From contig OX336345.1 of NCBI GenBank assembly GCA_946902875.1, positions 20,181,395 to 20,245,394 of the forward strand: DNA of 64,000 bases, read 5' to 3'. Below are positions 48,796 to 59,620 of the stretch, one piece after another; the stretch's first letter is position 1; each line of letters begins with the position of its first letter. The notes beneath the pieces are model-generated. The model was not told the origin of the DNA, made no database searches, and worked only from the letters and a program-made list of their open reading frames with translations. The DNA is from Nematopogon swammerdamellus (taxonomy: Eukaryota > Arthropoda > Insecta > Lepidoptera > Adelidae). The position numbers and the translations under genes are program-made.

Positions 48796-50707
48796 TAGGG
48801 CTTGCAATCCGGATATCCGGATATCCGAATTATCCGGATATCCGCCCAATTTTTGTATCCGGATAATGAAAGGTCAGAAATCCGGATATTTCGGATAATA
48901 CGGATAGTTGATTTTTTCGAATTAACTAGGTAAAACATAATAATGTACATTGTGTGCAGTGCATCGTACATCTTACATCGTACCAGTGGCAATTTTGCGG
49001 CGACTGTAATGACTGCTCTAGGGAAAAAGACTTCAACCTACCATCAGTTGTGTTGTGCACATGGAACCGAATTAACAGTTCAGGATGTTCTGTATAAGAA
49101 AAAAAAATCTACCGATGAGGAACACGAACTCATTGAAACTCAAAGTACCGAGAAGTCCGCTACAGAATATGAAGATATGGACAGTGACGACACCGGCTCG
49201 GATAATGAAGAAGGATTTATTGTCGCTACAGGAACAAGAAGTGGATCTGGATCTGGAACAGATATACGGGAGTACTACAAAGATGTAATTAACAAAGTAC
49301 GAACAGTCGTAAAGATGTTTAAGCGTTCTCCAACCAAGTCTGAAGTCCTATATAAATACGAAATAGAAGGAGAAAAAACAGGTGTTCGCCTTATACTGGA
49401 CTGTAAGACAAGATGGAGCAGTCTTGCCAACATGATCAGCCGATTTGTAAAACTAAAAGACTCTGTGCTTAAAACCCTTATTGATTTAAAAATTAAAACT
49501 ACTTTTAGTGCAGCAGAGTTGAATCAACTTGTAGAAATATCAGACGCTCTCAGCATTGTAAAGGCTACAGTGGAATCCATCTGTGAAGAAAAAGCAAACC
49601 TGTTGACTGCTGAGATAGCTTTGAAGTTCATGGGGCAAAAACTTTCAAACTGTGAAAGCCAAATAAGTGCCGATCTTGTGGAGTCACTGAAAACAAGAAT
49701 TGCAAAGCGCCGAGTACCAGAACTTAGTGGTACAATTAAATATCTTCACAATCCGAAAAGCTTTTATGATGAAGCTGAACGCGACACATCTGATTTAACT
49801 TTTAGGAATAATTCAAATGCAGCCATTCAACAGACGATCGTCCATATTAATTCTACTTATTTTGGAGTACAGGAACATGAAACTATCCCTAACGAGCCTC
49901 AAGTAACTGCAGTCGCTCACATTGTAAAAGGTTCAATAAAAGAACAATTACAAGAAGAGATTAATAAAGTATTGAGGAGACCTTCATCTTCGCGAATTTC
50001 GCAAGCGCAACCTGAGCAACGATCTCCATCCCGCCAAAACGATTTGCTACTAACTAACTACAACTACTACAATTCAGGTAGAAATGGCGCTTTATGACCA
50101 GGGATGCCAAAGAAGCAAGAACTTAGAGAGGGCCTACAATGTTTTGCTGGCAATAACACCCACCAGTGTAGAGGCAGAAACGGTATTTTCTGCCTCTGGC
50201 TACCTATGTAACCATTTACGGACAACTATGAAAGACGACTCCCTGGATTCCTTAAGCTTTTTAAGATCTCATTATCAAAATAAAAAATAAAAAATGAATG
50301 GGATGAGACTGAAATAAACGTTGATTTAAGAAGAAAATAGTATGTAGATGGGTAGTTGGTTAATTTAAGAAGAGAAGAGTTCCTAATTATATTATAAATT
50401 AAGAAAAGAAGTTAAACGTTTAAACTTTTCATTGTTTTTAGATTTGATTCATTTGATATTGTTTGACCTGATACATATTATAATCATGAATGTTTTGTTT
50501 GTTAATTTTAGAAGAAGAACTTAATTTTTGCTTAATTATTAATACATAATGAATGATACTTTTAAACAGCATTCCGTTGTTTTAATTTTAGTTCCTTTCC
50601 TTTCAAAATTATCCGAATTATCCGAAATATCCGAATATCCGAATAGTAAGGCTCACTACTATTTGAATTATTCGGATACGAAAATTTCACGGATAATGCA
50701 AGCCCTA
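48796..50707 (+). mobile_element. hAT element with perfect 8-bp target duplication
   Basis: It starts TAGGGCTTGCAATCCGG and ends with the inverse (TGCAAGCCCTA at 50,697-50,707); 11 bp match perfectly. GCCACGAG flanks both sides (48,788-48,795 and 50,708-50,715). Inside each end lie many TCCGGAT/TCCGAAT motifs. An 8-bp duplication, a TAGGG-type end and the transposase C-terminus define the superfamily. Confidence 0.9.
48943..50290 (+). pseudogene. hAT transposase, N-terminally deleted and frameshifted
   Basis: Frame 1 (48,943-50,097) includes TYHQLCCAHGTELTVQDVLY, an acidic linker and LILDCKTRWSSLANMISRF, the conserved D...TRW block of hAT transposases. Frame 2 (50,084-50,290) carries the C-terminal dimerisation region with SKNLERAYNVLLAITPTSVE and AETVFSASGYLCNHLRTTM. 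No BED finger and no first catalytic segment are present, so an internal or 5' deletion has removed over 200 residues of a normal 600-700-residue protein. Confidence 0.85.
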
Positions 50708-51163
50708 GCCACGAGTCAGTAAGCCTGGATGCGAAATACGGCATCGTTTGTATGAGAACCGAGGTAGCCGCCAAAGGGGTGTGAAGTCTGAGGCGGGAGC
50801 GGCGCATGGAACGCCGTGATTGGCCGAGCGAGTAGGTAGCCAAGTGACGCCAGTCTTCCATACATTTGAACGGGATTCATACAATAAGTCGCTCATTGTG
50901 TCGATTCGCGATGAAAAGATGAAACGGATTTAACAATATTTAACCCTTCTTTACATCAAGGGAATAATATAACTTTCTCTTAAATGAACAAAGGCAACGC
51001 CCCTTTCACAATTTTGCGAATTTGCAGATTTTCGCATAAACACGATCATAGTTCTAAGTTCTGAGATACCTCGGATACTTTATTATAAATCTACAATTGT
51101 GTATTCCATAATAAAAATTATCAAAATGTATGCGAAAATAGTTAAGCATAAAGATTAACTTTT

Positions 51164-51565
51164 TTTAGGAAACTGATATGGATGGCTCCATCATCGTAAT
51201 AATGCTTCAGTTTGGTACCAGCGATGATGGGAGCCCAATATATAAATACTAAAATAAAACTACAATAAACTAAAATAATAAAAATAATCAAGATCGATAA
51301 ATACATAAAAAAAAATAAACAAACAAATCAAATAAAATAAAAATATGAAGAAAAACCGGATTTAGACACATCAGCCAAGGCTGCCTGTCTAAAATAAATA
51401 AATATACCTAGGTGAATTAGGTACGTGCCTTGTCACCGATTCCCCCTAATCGATCCGGCTATACTGAATTGGATGGAAAACACATAGGTACTACTTTTCA
51501 TAGTGACTTCGACCGACGTTTATTTAGTGCAGTGGTACCAACACGGGCGGGTTGAACCCTACCAT
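51164..51565 (-). mobile_element. Degenerate composite SINE copy
   Basis: GGAAACTGATATGGATGGCT, GGCTATACTGAATTGGATGG and GCAGTGGTACCAACACGGGC keep the order of the shared body but are heavily diverged and interrupted. Confidence 0.55.
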
Positions 51566-52053
51566 CTACATATACATCCTGTACATTTATATACGTTCTA
51601 TACATTCTGAATCTCTGACATTAAAGGCAAACGTTTAAACTATTACGTCAATTATTTTTAATTCTCCTAAATATCCGCGATCTGATATTCCCGGTAGACG
51701 CATGACCTAAAGAAATTAATTCCTTTCTCCTTAGAGTCGCTCAAAAGTAAAAACCGGTAGGTACTGGTTGAATGAAAAAAGCGCGATAAACGAATATTGA
51801 ACGAGGAAACCTGCTGAGGTTGACTAGAAGAAATGTCCTTTGGCAATAAGGCAGAATGCATGAAATATCTGTATACATTTAACATACATATTTATTATCA
51901 ATAAACAAAAAAAATTACAAGATCTAACTGCATCCAACACGATAGTCGACCTATGGTGGGTAAGCAGAAAAGAGCTCTCCATACATATTTACGCCGATGT
52001 TTGTTACTGAAATTCAAGCGAAAAATGCTATCAAATTGAATGAAAGTACTTAC

Positions 52054-52133
52054 TCGTGAAAGGTGACTCCATCTGTGTTCAAGTTTGAATTTTTCGACGA
52101 CTTTTTGCACCAAAGCACTGCACAATGAGGCAT
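52054..52133 (-). pseudogene. THAP domain first exon
   Basis: Minus-strand ATG at 52,133 gives MPHCAVLWCKKSSKNSNLNT followed by DGVTFHE-type end at a donor TCACGA|GTAAGT (52,053). M-P-x-C-A-V-x2-C-K...GVTFH is the THAP signature start. The GC-rich leader upstream (52,134-52,260) is free of long frames. The second half of the domain is not found to the left, so the gene is partial. Confidence 0.75.
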
Positions 52134-52635
52134 TTTGTGACAGACGCGCACGTTTGCTCCGCCTGAGCGGCGGACGGAGACTAAGATCGGTCGCCGGCGC
52201 TAGACTGACGCGCTGGCGCGTTTGCGCTGGCACGCGGCTACCCCTGTCCTCCTATGTATAGCGCATCCAGGCTTACTGACTCATGCATGATCAGTGCAAA
52301 CAACGTAGTTAAACCAATTTAAAAAATCTGTTAAGTGCGAGTTTTACTCGCGCACGGAGGTTTCCGTATCTATCCGCCTATGTACAAAAACCGTAACCAA
52401 GTAAATAACAACGGTAACCAAGGAAGTAACCGTTACCCTGGAAACAATCAGAACCGTGGTAACAATAATTATGTCCACAGATGCAACATAAACACAGATG
52501 TCATACTTATTTGAAAATCAAAAAGGTACATCAATGTGAAAACTGGCATGAAAAAATAAAAAACCAAAATGAAATTTATTAGTCTATGATGAAATTGTCT
52601 TTTCAAATTTGGAAAAACAAATATTCAAGAATATG

Positions 52636-53603
52636 GAGCGTTCCAACTAAAAGTTCCCTTCGCCGTTATGTTGGCTCCACTGTCTATCTGTCAAAACAGC
52701 GTTGAGGGTTGCTATGTGTACAGATGTACCCGTAATTATCAGTATATTTACGGTATTTTTTGTACGGTAAATACCGATTACATTATTAGATAATTTTTTA
52801 TTTTATTTTATTTTATTTATTCAGTAATCATACAGTACATAATAAACCATTAATATAAAATATTTAACAAACTTAAAGCCAGCTAAGATTACATTAACAT
52901 ATAAGTAGTAATATTTAAACAAAAAAAAGTATGATGCTAACTTAAAAAGACACCATTTTATTGTAAACCAAATGCCAAAAGAGAATAACAAATCTATCAT
53001 CATCATCATCAGCCTGTATCGGTCCACTGCTGGACATAGGCATCTCCCAAGGCATGCCACCACACGCGGCCTTCCGCTCTTCTCATCCATCCACTCCCGG
53101 CTACCTTTTTACAAAGCTATAACTTATAACCCAAACTAATATATTTATGCAAGAATAAATCTAATATTAAAGGAGAAAAAAAAACTTAATACGAGTAATA
53201 AGCTAATGAAACACTACGAGTAAAATTTAATTTTTTTAAGATTGTCGTGAAAGATGTCAACATGAGAAAATTTATTATTATAAGTTACACAAGAGCGGCG
53301 AAGGAAAGCATTACTAAGGACCTTAGTCTAAGGTAGTTACAATTACTTTTAGGAATATTAAATAAATTACCAGAACGTGTGCGAAATTTCGGACATCGGA
53401 AATTAATTTTGCTGAGTAAGTGGGAGAATCTACTTTATTGTTTAGTATTTTATGCAGTAACCCACAGAAATTCTCTGATCTGTGCAGTAACCTAACATCT
53501 GTAATATAATCTTCACCATCTGGCAACACGAATTTAAGCACTGACAGTGACACTGACAGTGGAGCCAACATGACGGCGAAGGGAACTTTTAGTTGGAACG
53601 CTC
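52636..53603. mobile_element. MITE with ~50-bp inverted ends, internally expanded
   Basis: GAGCGTTCCAACTAAAAGTT, CCCTTCGCCGTTATGTTGGC at the left are inverted at 53,550-53,603. The inner blocks AATACCGATTACATTATTAG and CTGGCAACACGAATTTAAGC match the copy at 35,277-35,728. Extra sequence between about 52,795 and 53,510 includes a retrotransposon 3' end. Confidence 0.75.
52990..53110 (-). pseudogene. 3' end of an RTE-like non-LTR retrotransposon
   Basis: On the minus strand GGCATGCCTTGGGAGATGCC, TATGTCCAGCAGTGGACCG, TACAGGCTGATGATGATGAT is the familiar lepidopteran retrotransposon tail, with the protein end AYVQQWTDTG-like in another frame and a GAT-repeat tail. Confidence 0.65.
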
Positions 53604-53689
53604 TCTATCCGCTATTATCTCCCTATCTTTTGTCTTTCAACATGCAATGTATAAAAGCCGTTGGCGCCATCTGTTATTCAATAGTGTGA

Positions 53690-54300
53690 CTAATCTATTT
53701 TAACGAAACGTTTCTTGTATGGGGCCCCCCTAAATTTTTAACTTTTTCTTATTTTTCTTATTTGTTGTTTCATCCGCCATAGTAACACATATTCTGTGAA
53801 AGTTTCAACCGGCTATCTATTACGGTTCAAGAGATCCAGCCTTCGGACAGACGGACGGACGGACGGACGGACGGACGGACGGACGGACGGACGGACGGAC
53901 GGACAGACGACGGAGGCTTAGTAATAGGCTTCCGTCTGGGATACGGAAACCTAAAAACGGTCAAGTGCGAATCGAACTTTCGCACCGAGGGTTCCGTATC
54001 GCCATGTCATGGCTAGCGCCACTCACGCCATCTATGGCGTGTTATGAAATGCTTCATATTAGTTAAATGTAGTTAATTAGCTAAAATGGTTCACACTATA
54101 TTCGGTAGATGGCGCGCTTTTTGCTTTTTGGTTTCTTCTATGGGAACCCCCGTGATTTTACTTTTTATTATTTTTATTATTTGTTGTTATATCGGCCATA
54201 ATAATCAAATCAAATCAAATCAAACAAGGACGGACGGACAGACAGACAGACGGCGTAGGCTTAGTAATAGGGTCCCGTACCGGATACGGAACCCTAAAAA
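53690..54300 (+). repeat. Two tandem GGGTTCCGTA-type repeat copies with (GGAC)n
   Basis: (GGAC)n at 53,838-53,902 precedes GGAGGCTTAGTAATAGGCTT and GGTCAAGTGCGAATCGAACT. A second copy has GGACGGACAGACAGACAGAC and TAGTAATAGGGTCCCGTACC at 54,230-54,290. Both contain the inverse of the GATGGCGTGAGTGGCGCTAG block seen at 37,910. Confidence 0.75.
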
Positions 54301-54353
54301 TACTATTTTATGTTTAAATATGTTAGTACTAAGCACGTACTAGCTTTATATAC

Positions 54354-54395
54354 AGTGGTGGCCATATAATTAAGAACGATTATTTTAAGAACAGA
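54354..54395 (+). mobile_element. Tc1-like terminal repeat
   Basis: TACAGTGGTGGCCATATAAT, TAAGAACGA is a Tc1-type end beginning CAGTGGTGGCC after TA. A diverged copy lies at 56,308 (GGCTGGTCACATAATTAAGA) upstream of a Tc1-like transposase start. Confidence 0.55.
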
Positions 54396-54721
54396 TTTTT
54401 TTCAAACAAAGTTGCATAGCATAACATATTGGATAAATTTTCTTTAATTTTTTGTGGTATGGCAAAATACTTACATACTATTTGTGCATTCATTATACAC
54501 AAGCAATTACAAAAAAAACTATGAAATTGTATATACAATACATGAACCTAACATCTGAACCCATAGCAGGCCTCGCGCACTCTATGTACTTGCGCGCGAT
54601 AACTACCTACCGCCCGCCGGGCCGCCGGCGACCCATAATTCATTGGGCTGCCGACAGCCGCGCGCAGCTAACCTACTACGCGAGCGCGCGAAAACGTACC
54701 TATATGTTAATTCAAGTTGAC

Positions 54722-54836
54722 ATGGCTTCTGTTAATAGTGGTAGTTTATGTGCAGTAGTAGCAGTAGATGGTGTAAATCCAGCAAGAGGAGAGATAAAAA
54801 TCTTTCTTTTTCCATTTACCTGCTGATGAAGAAATG
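54722..54836 (+). pseudogene. Degenerate THAP-like first exon
   Basis: MASVNSGSLCAVV, then in shifted frames WCKSSKRRDKNLSF and FHLPADEE, ending at a donor AAAT|GTGAGT. The order resembles the N-terminal half of THAP domains (C...C, SSK, SFF.xP). A CG-rich patch precedes it (54,610-54,690). At least two frameshifts. The next 200 bp are an unrelated repeat. Confidence 0.45.
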
Positions 54837-54875
54837 TGAGTATATTTGTTTTCTTTGAGCAATAATTATTCTAAA

Positions 54876-55090
54876 AAACCGGACAAGTGCGAGTCGGACT
54901 CGCACACGAAGGGTTCCGTACCATCGTTTACCAAGATTTAACACTATGTACTATATTTTTTATATTTTTACTATTTTTTGTTATAGCGGTAATAGAAATA
55001 CAGCCCGCTGACAGACGGACGGACAGACGGACGGACGGCGGGGCTTAGTAATTGGCTTGGCACCCTTTAGGTACGGAACACGTAAATAGG
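54876..55090 (+). repeat. GGGTTCCGTA-type repeat copy
   Basis: CCGGACAAGTGCGAGTCGGA, CTCGCACACGAAGGGTTCCG, (GGAC)n and GGGGCTTAGTAATTGGCTTG. Confidence 0.75.
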
Positions 55091-55800
55091 TATTTTGGTT
55101 TATGTTGTGTTACGCTTGAGTTTCGGTATGTTAGATATATCTGTCTGTGTATTTGTCTATCACGGTCACTTTACGATTTGTGTGCATACAGCTGACATTT
55201 TGTGGTCGTTAAGGCAATTGTAAGACTACGTACGACGCAACGAAACGGAAAACAACGTCCGTGAAGATGGGGAATTTTGAAAATAGGGGGGGGGGGGGGG
55301 GGTCTGGTTTGCAGACGTTACACGTGACGTAGGGAGTCTGGCCAAAACTGACATCATTCTTACAAATACGAATAATCCCAAAACATGACATATTAATTCC
55401 GGCTGTGCACGCGCGGCGCGCGACACTTTGAAGAAAGCTAGCGGCATGTGTTAGCGGCGCGTAGCGGTAGGCGGCTCGTAGCGGCAGGCGGCTCGCTTGT
55501 CGGCTTCATTTGACTCTTTTGTTAGTACGCCGCGCCGCGCCGCCGCCGCTCAGTCTAATAAGACCGACACGTGCGGTCCGCGCTTTCATCTGCATTAAAG
55601 CAAACGTCGGCTTCCTTATATAATAAGTCCGCCTTCTGCCAAGCAGAAAGGTGTACGTAAAGGTCGACTGGAAGTAATTTCCGCCGGCAATAAGTCCGGA
55701 TTCGCTTGGCAGATGTATTTTTAACCTATACCGAATAAAATCAGTTAGGTAGGATTACCTGAAGTATTTTCGGGCTGAACTAATTTATTCCTCTAATATA
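55091..55800. other. No gene recognised; G-run at 55,286-55,302
   Basis: A 17-base G run can form a G-quadruplex. A CG-rich stretch (55,400-55,560) with repeated GGCGGCTCGTAGCGG-like units has no associated frame. Confidence 0.5.
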
Positions 55801-55804
55801 TTTT

Positions 55805-55905
55805 ACAACGTCCGTGATGTCAGCCCATAACACCGGGTGAACTAGGTGCCATGTCAGTGCTTCCCCCTTTGATCGTGCCGGCTACACTGAACTGGTCGGA
55901 AAACA
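55805..55905 (-). mobile_element. Composite SINE 3' fragment
   Basis: ACAACGTCCGTGATGTCAGC, AACTAGGTGCCATGTCAGTG and CACTGAACTGGTCGGAAAAC are the inverted 3' third of the shared body, matching 30,870-30,970 closely. Confidence 0.75.
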
Positions 55906-56307
55906 CTACGAGGGCGAAGCCGCGGGCATAAGTTAGTAGTAGCCTATATGTTAAACCAAAAAAAAGATAGGTACCTATCTAACAGTAAAATAACATTTTT
56001 AAATCTGTGCTGTAGCTCGCGAACAAACATTCACACATATTTCCTCTTTACAATATAATGCATTGATATTTTTATCGAAAGTAGCAGCCCTAGCGTCACC
56101 GAGTTTGCTTCAAGGCCCCGCGTCGGCGCGCAGCTGCAAAGCAATAATCACTTTACGCTCTTTCGTTTAGGTACATTTTCGCACGCAGCGACTGGCGACG
56201 TAAAAAGTTTAGGCTATTAAAGCCGTAGGTATTGAACTTTTTCTATGGAGAGATTCATCTGTTACGAAGTAACTAATTAAGTCATCTGTGCCCATAGTAC
56301 TATACAT
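55906..56307. other. No gene recognised
   Basis: It begins with an end of the CTAGCTTTTGCC-type repeat (GCGAAGCCGCGGGCATAAG); the rest is unassigned. Confidence 0.4.
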
Positions 56308-56700
56308 ACAGGCTGGTCACATAATTAAGAACGCAGATTAATTTATTTTTAATCATAATTTAAATTTTGAACACTTTGTGCTATGTCACTTTTTGTATAA
56401 TGTCGGCGCCATTTGTTGCTGTAAGAATACTAAAACATGTTTATTTCATTTAAAACGATGGGAAAAAATAAAAGATGTGATCAACGAGAACAACTGGTCG
56501 TATAAAAAGATAGCAGACCATCTGCAATGTTCAAAAACCATGGTTTTCCACGCTGTGAAGCATTTCAATATGTATCAAACTGCTTCAAATATACCGCGCG
56601 CGCCTAAACAGAGGAAGACATCTCTCTCGTCGAGAAGATAGAAACATCGTTCGCTTGGCTAAAAAAAATCCGTTGAAAGGGTCCAATGAAATAAAAAAAG
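56308..56700 (+). pseudogene. Tc1-like transposase, DNA-binding N-terminus only
   Basis: A Tc1-type end (CACATAATTAAGAACGC) is followed by WEKIKDVINENNWSYKKIAD, HLQCSKTMVFHAVKHF and SNIPRAPKQRKTS, the paired-like helix-turn-helix and GRPR-like linker. After a frameshift at about 56,632 the line continues DRNIVRLAKKNPLKGSNEIK. The GGGTTCCGTA-type repeat starts at about 56,699 and removes the catalytic DDE domain. Confidence 0.75.
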
Positions 56701-56752
56701 TCGGCAAGTGCGAGTTGGACTCGCGCACCGAGGGTTCCGTATCATCAGCATC
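56699..56752 (+). repeat. GGGTTCCGTA-type repeat end truncating the Tc1-like frame
   Basis: GTCGGCAAGTGCGAGTTGGA, CTCGCGCACCGAGGGTTCCG. Confidence 0.75.
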
Positions 56753-56910
56753 ACTCGATATATTTGTAGGTATTATGTATATACAAAAAGAATTGTTTTG
56801 GAAAATCACGAACCGCCTAAATAAACACTACAGCAATGGTTTTTGACTGTGCGGCATTCGTGAAGTTGAAATATACAAAAATATATTTCTTAAATGACAT
56901 AACGACATAT

Positions 56911-58215
56911 CCTTTTCGGATTTTATCTTTACTTGTGAGACCTTGCTTCTTGCCAAATTTCATTACCTACTCTAGCTAGGTCAACGGTAAGTACCCTATA
57001 GGTTTTGATTTCATTTGAGTGAGTTTGCAATTATTAAAATTTCCCATAAATAGCCGTATCTTTTGATTATATTGATTTAGAAGCTTTCATTTTCTATAGC
57101 TCGAAGGGATCACAGACGTTAGTATTTCATATTAATTTCAATTTGATATCTTGACTCGTTACTGAGAAAAAGGGTCTTGACACAAAAAACAAGCAATTTT
57201 TTTTTTAATATCATATAACTACAAGTTTAAAATTTTAGGATTTTTTCCTTTACGTGTGCTATAAGACCTTGCTTCTTACCAAATTTTATGATTCCAGGTT
57301 GACGGGAAATACCCTATAGGTTTTGATTTGATTGGAGTGAGTTTGCGAGTATGAAATCTGACATAGATGGCCGTATCTTTTGATTGCGTTGATTTAGAAG
57401 CTTGCATTTTTCAAACCTTAAAGAGATCGTAGATCTTAGTATTTCATATTAATTTCAATTTTTTATCTCGATCCGTTCCTGAGAAAAAGGGTCCTTGACA
57501 TACAAAACAAATATTTTTTTTTGTGTCAATAACACAATTTTACAATTTTCGGATTTTTCCTTTACTTGTGCTGTAAGACCTTGCTTCTTACCAAATTTTA
57601 TGATTCTATGTTAACAGGAAATACCCTATAGGTTTTGATTTGTTTTGAGTGAGTTTGCGAGTATGAAATATGACATAGATGGCCGTATCTTTTGATTGCG
57701 TTGATTTTTTGATATTCTACACCTTAAATAGATCGTAGATCTTAGTATTTCGTATTAATTTCAATTTGTTATCTTGATCCGTTCCTGAGAAAAAGGGACC
57801 TTAACATACAAAACAAACAAAAATTTTTTTTTAATGTCACATATCTATAAATTTACAATTTTCGATTTTTTTCTTTACTCGTGCTATGAGACCTTGCTTC
57901 TTACCAAATTTCATTATTCTACGTTAACGGGAAGTACTCTATAGGTTTTGATTTGGTTTTCCGGTAGCAAAATATGTGACTTAAATGGGCGTATCTAGTG
58001 ATTGCGTGGACCTATAAGCCTAATTTTTTTACACCTCCGAGGAAACGTAGACCTTAGTATTTGATATTAATTTCAACTTTATACCTCTACCCGTTCCTGA
58101 GAAAAAAGGTCTTGACAGACAGACACCCAGCCAGACAGACAGACAGACGGACAACAAAGTGATCCTATAAGGGTTCCGTTTTTTCCTCCTTTGAGGTACG
58201 GAACCCTAAAAACAA
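56911..58215 (+). repeat. Four diverged ~315-bp tandem units
   Basis: ACCTTGCTTCTT recurs at 56,940, 57,266, 57,578 and 57,891 (spacing 326, 312, 313). Each unit also has TATAGGTTTTGATTT, GGCCGTATCTTTTGATT and CTGAGAAAAAGG. The last unit ends in a (CAGA)n run and GGGTTCCG-TACGGAACCCTAAAAA, so the array is joined to the GGGTTCCGTA repeat family. Confidence 0.9.
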
Positions 58216-58580
58216 TGCGAAGACGGTACACGTCGGAGATGACATGGTCGTGTCGCCTCAAATATGTCGCCCTCTTATCGTTCTGCGACTCCTTAAAAAC
58301 GACGTAAAAGTAACTCAAGTCGTTAGGATAGATTTGTATATTGAAGCTCGCGTCGCTTTATCACAAATGTGTTCTCTACGTCCGGTTTCATTTGTTCGGT
58401 TAGCGACATGTACGGCTCACCAACTGATGGGTAATAAGTCGCTTTTTTAGACCGGATCAATCCTTGCAGATAGCTGTACGGACTGCCGCCGTCTTTGTCT
58501 TTCAGCGAGAAATCTCCAACGGAGAGTGACTCTTCAACGAAAACTATAATTACCTTATTCTTGTTTCTGACTTTCTCAAT
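58214..58580 (-). pseudogene. VhaAC45-like: V-ATPase accessory subunit Ac45-like, 3' part
   Basis: Reading on from the insertion site, the minus strand codes IEKVRNKNKVIIVFVEESLS, VGDFSLKDKDGGSPYSYL and, after a one-base shift near 58,330, LSYFYVVFKESQNDKRATYL, RRHDHVISDVYRLRI. The FVEESLSVGDFS block and the RRHDHVISDVY end fit insect Ac45 (ATP6AP1), a lumenal partner of the V-ATPase V0 sector. The frameshift, the LTR element that splits it and truncation into a repeat at 58,213 make it a pseudogene. About 160 codons without an intron suggest a retrocopy or one large exon. Confidence 0.75.
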
Positions 58581-58584
58581 GATG

Positions 58585-58754
58585 TGTGGCGGTGCTGGCC
58601 ACTATAGACATTGAACAGATTTAAAATAATAATTTTGACAACTTTGTTTATAGTCTTGTCATTGCAGACTTGTCAATCTTCCTTTAAATTCAAAAAACAT
58701 AATAAATATTATTTTACGAGCATCATATTATTTTATCCACCACGAGCAGCTAAA
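58585..58754 (+). repeat. 5' LTR
   Basis: TGTGGCGGTGCTGGCCACTA to GAGCAGCTAAA. It contains AATAAATATTATTTT, a likely poly(A) signal region. Only 170 bp. Confidence 0.9.
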
Positions 58755-58775
58755 CTGGTGACCCCGACGATCCTA
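58755..58775 (+). other. Primer binding site
   Basis: CTGGTGACCCCGACG directly after the LTR. This TGG-initial motif should pair with the 3' end of a host tRNA; the tRNA is not identified. Confidence 0.65.
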
Positions 58776-58788
58776 GACGTCCTGCGAG

Positions 58789-59620
58789 ATGGACGAACAA
58801 GTAGAGAAACTACAAATAGAGTTGGAAAACTTGAAAAAAGGTACTGGAGATATTTCTTATGCCGCTGTCAAGATACCACCATTTTGGACACCGGATCCTC
58901 AGCTGTGGTTTCGCCAAATCGAAGCGCAATTTGCACTCGCTAAGATAACACAACAAGAAATTAAATACAATTATCTATTGGCTTACTTAGATGGAAACAC
59001 TCTTCCTACTGTCGCCGACGTTATCAAATCGGACCCATCCGCAACATATGAAGTACTGAAGCAATGCATCATCAAACGCTTATCAGAAAGCGACGAGCAA
59101 AGAATACAGAAACTTCTAAATACTCTCGAACTAGGAGACAAGCGACCGTCGCAACTGCTACGAGAAATGAAAAATTTATCAGGTTCCAATTTCTCTAAAG
59201 ACGTCATCCGTCATTTATGGTTACAGCGACTACCAGTATCAGTACAATCCATCCTAATAACAAACTCCGATTACGTAGACAATCTTGGCTTAATGGCAGA
59301 CAAAATCATCACAGTAACAAATACGAATACATCACATAACACGTCGTCTGTCACAATAAATTAACAATCAGAAATTGCAGAATTACAAGAGGAAGTAGGA
59401 GAACTGAAACGAACAATTATAAACTCATCACATTTTAAAAGAAGCTATACGAGAAATCTACCAACCAGTACTGTCTTAAACAACAATGTACAACCATCAA
59501 TCTGCTGGTACCACGAAAACTTTGGAATCAAATCAAAAAAGTGTCAACCTCCATGTGAATTCAAATCAAAAACTACTAATTGGCAAGGCTGTGGCGACTT
59601 GCGCTTGTCATGGAGGAAAT
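58789..59620 (+). pseudogene. Gag of the LTR retrotransposon
   Basis: Frame from ATG 58,789 (MDEQVEKLQIELENLKKG) with a capsid-like helical region (PPFWTPDPQLWFRQIEAQFA ... RLPVSVQSIL). A TAA at 59,362-59,364 interrupts it, but the same frame continues through EIAELQEEVGELKRTI to a cysteine cluster (CWYHENFGIKSKKCQPPC), the nucleocapsid-like motif typical of this kind of insect Gag, and ends near 59,622. Confidence 0.8.

Larger units (their letters stand above)
50716..52283 (-). mobile_element. THAP-type element relic with 21-bp inverted ends
   Basis: GAGTCAGTAAGCCTGGATG (from 50,713, overlapping the hAT target duplication) is inverted at 52,263-52,283. A THAP exon sits near the right end on the minus strand. 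The interior holds a degenerate SINE and no catalytic domain. No target duplication could be matched, partly because the hAT landed on the left end. Confidence 0.55.

Noticed and set aside
48943..49085. Host gene with its own start at MYIVCSASYIL
   Set aside because: The following sequence is hAT transposase and the ATG lies in the subterminal part of the element, so this start is fortuitous.
52795..53100. Small gene (89 codons, minus) with poly-Met stretch
   Set aside because: It is the GAT-repeat tail and 3' end of an RTE-like retrotransposon read in the wrong frame.
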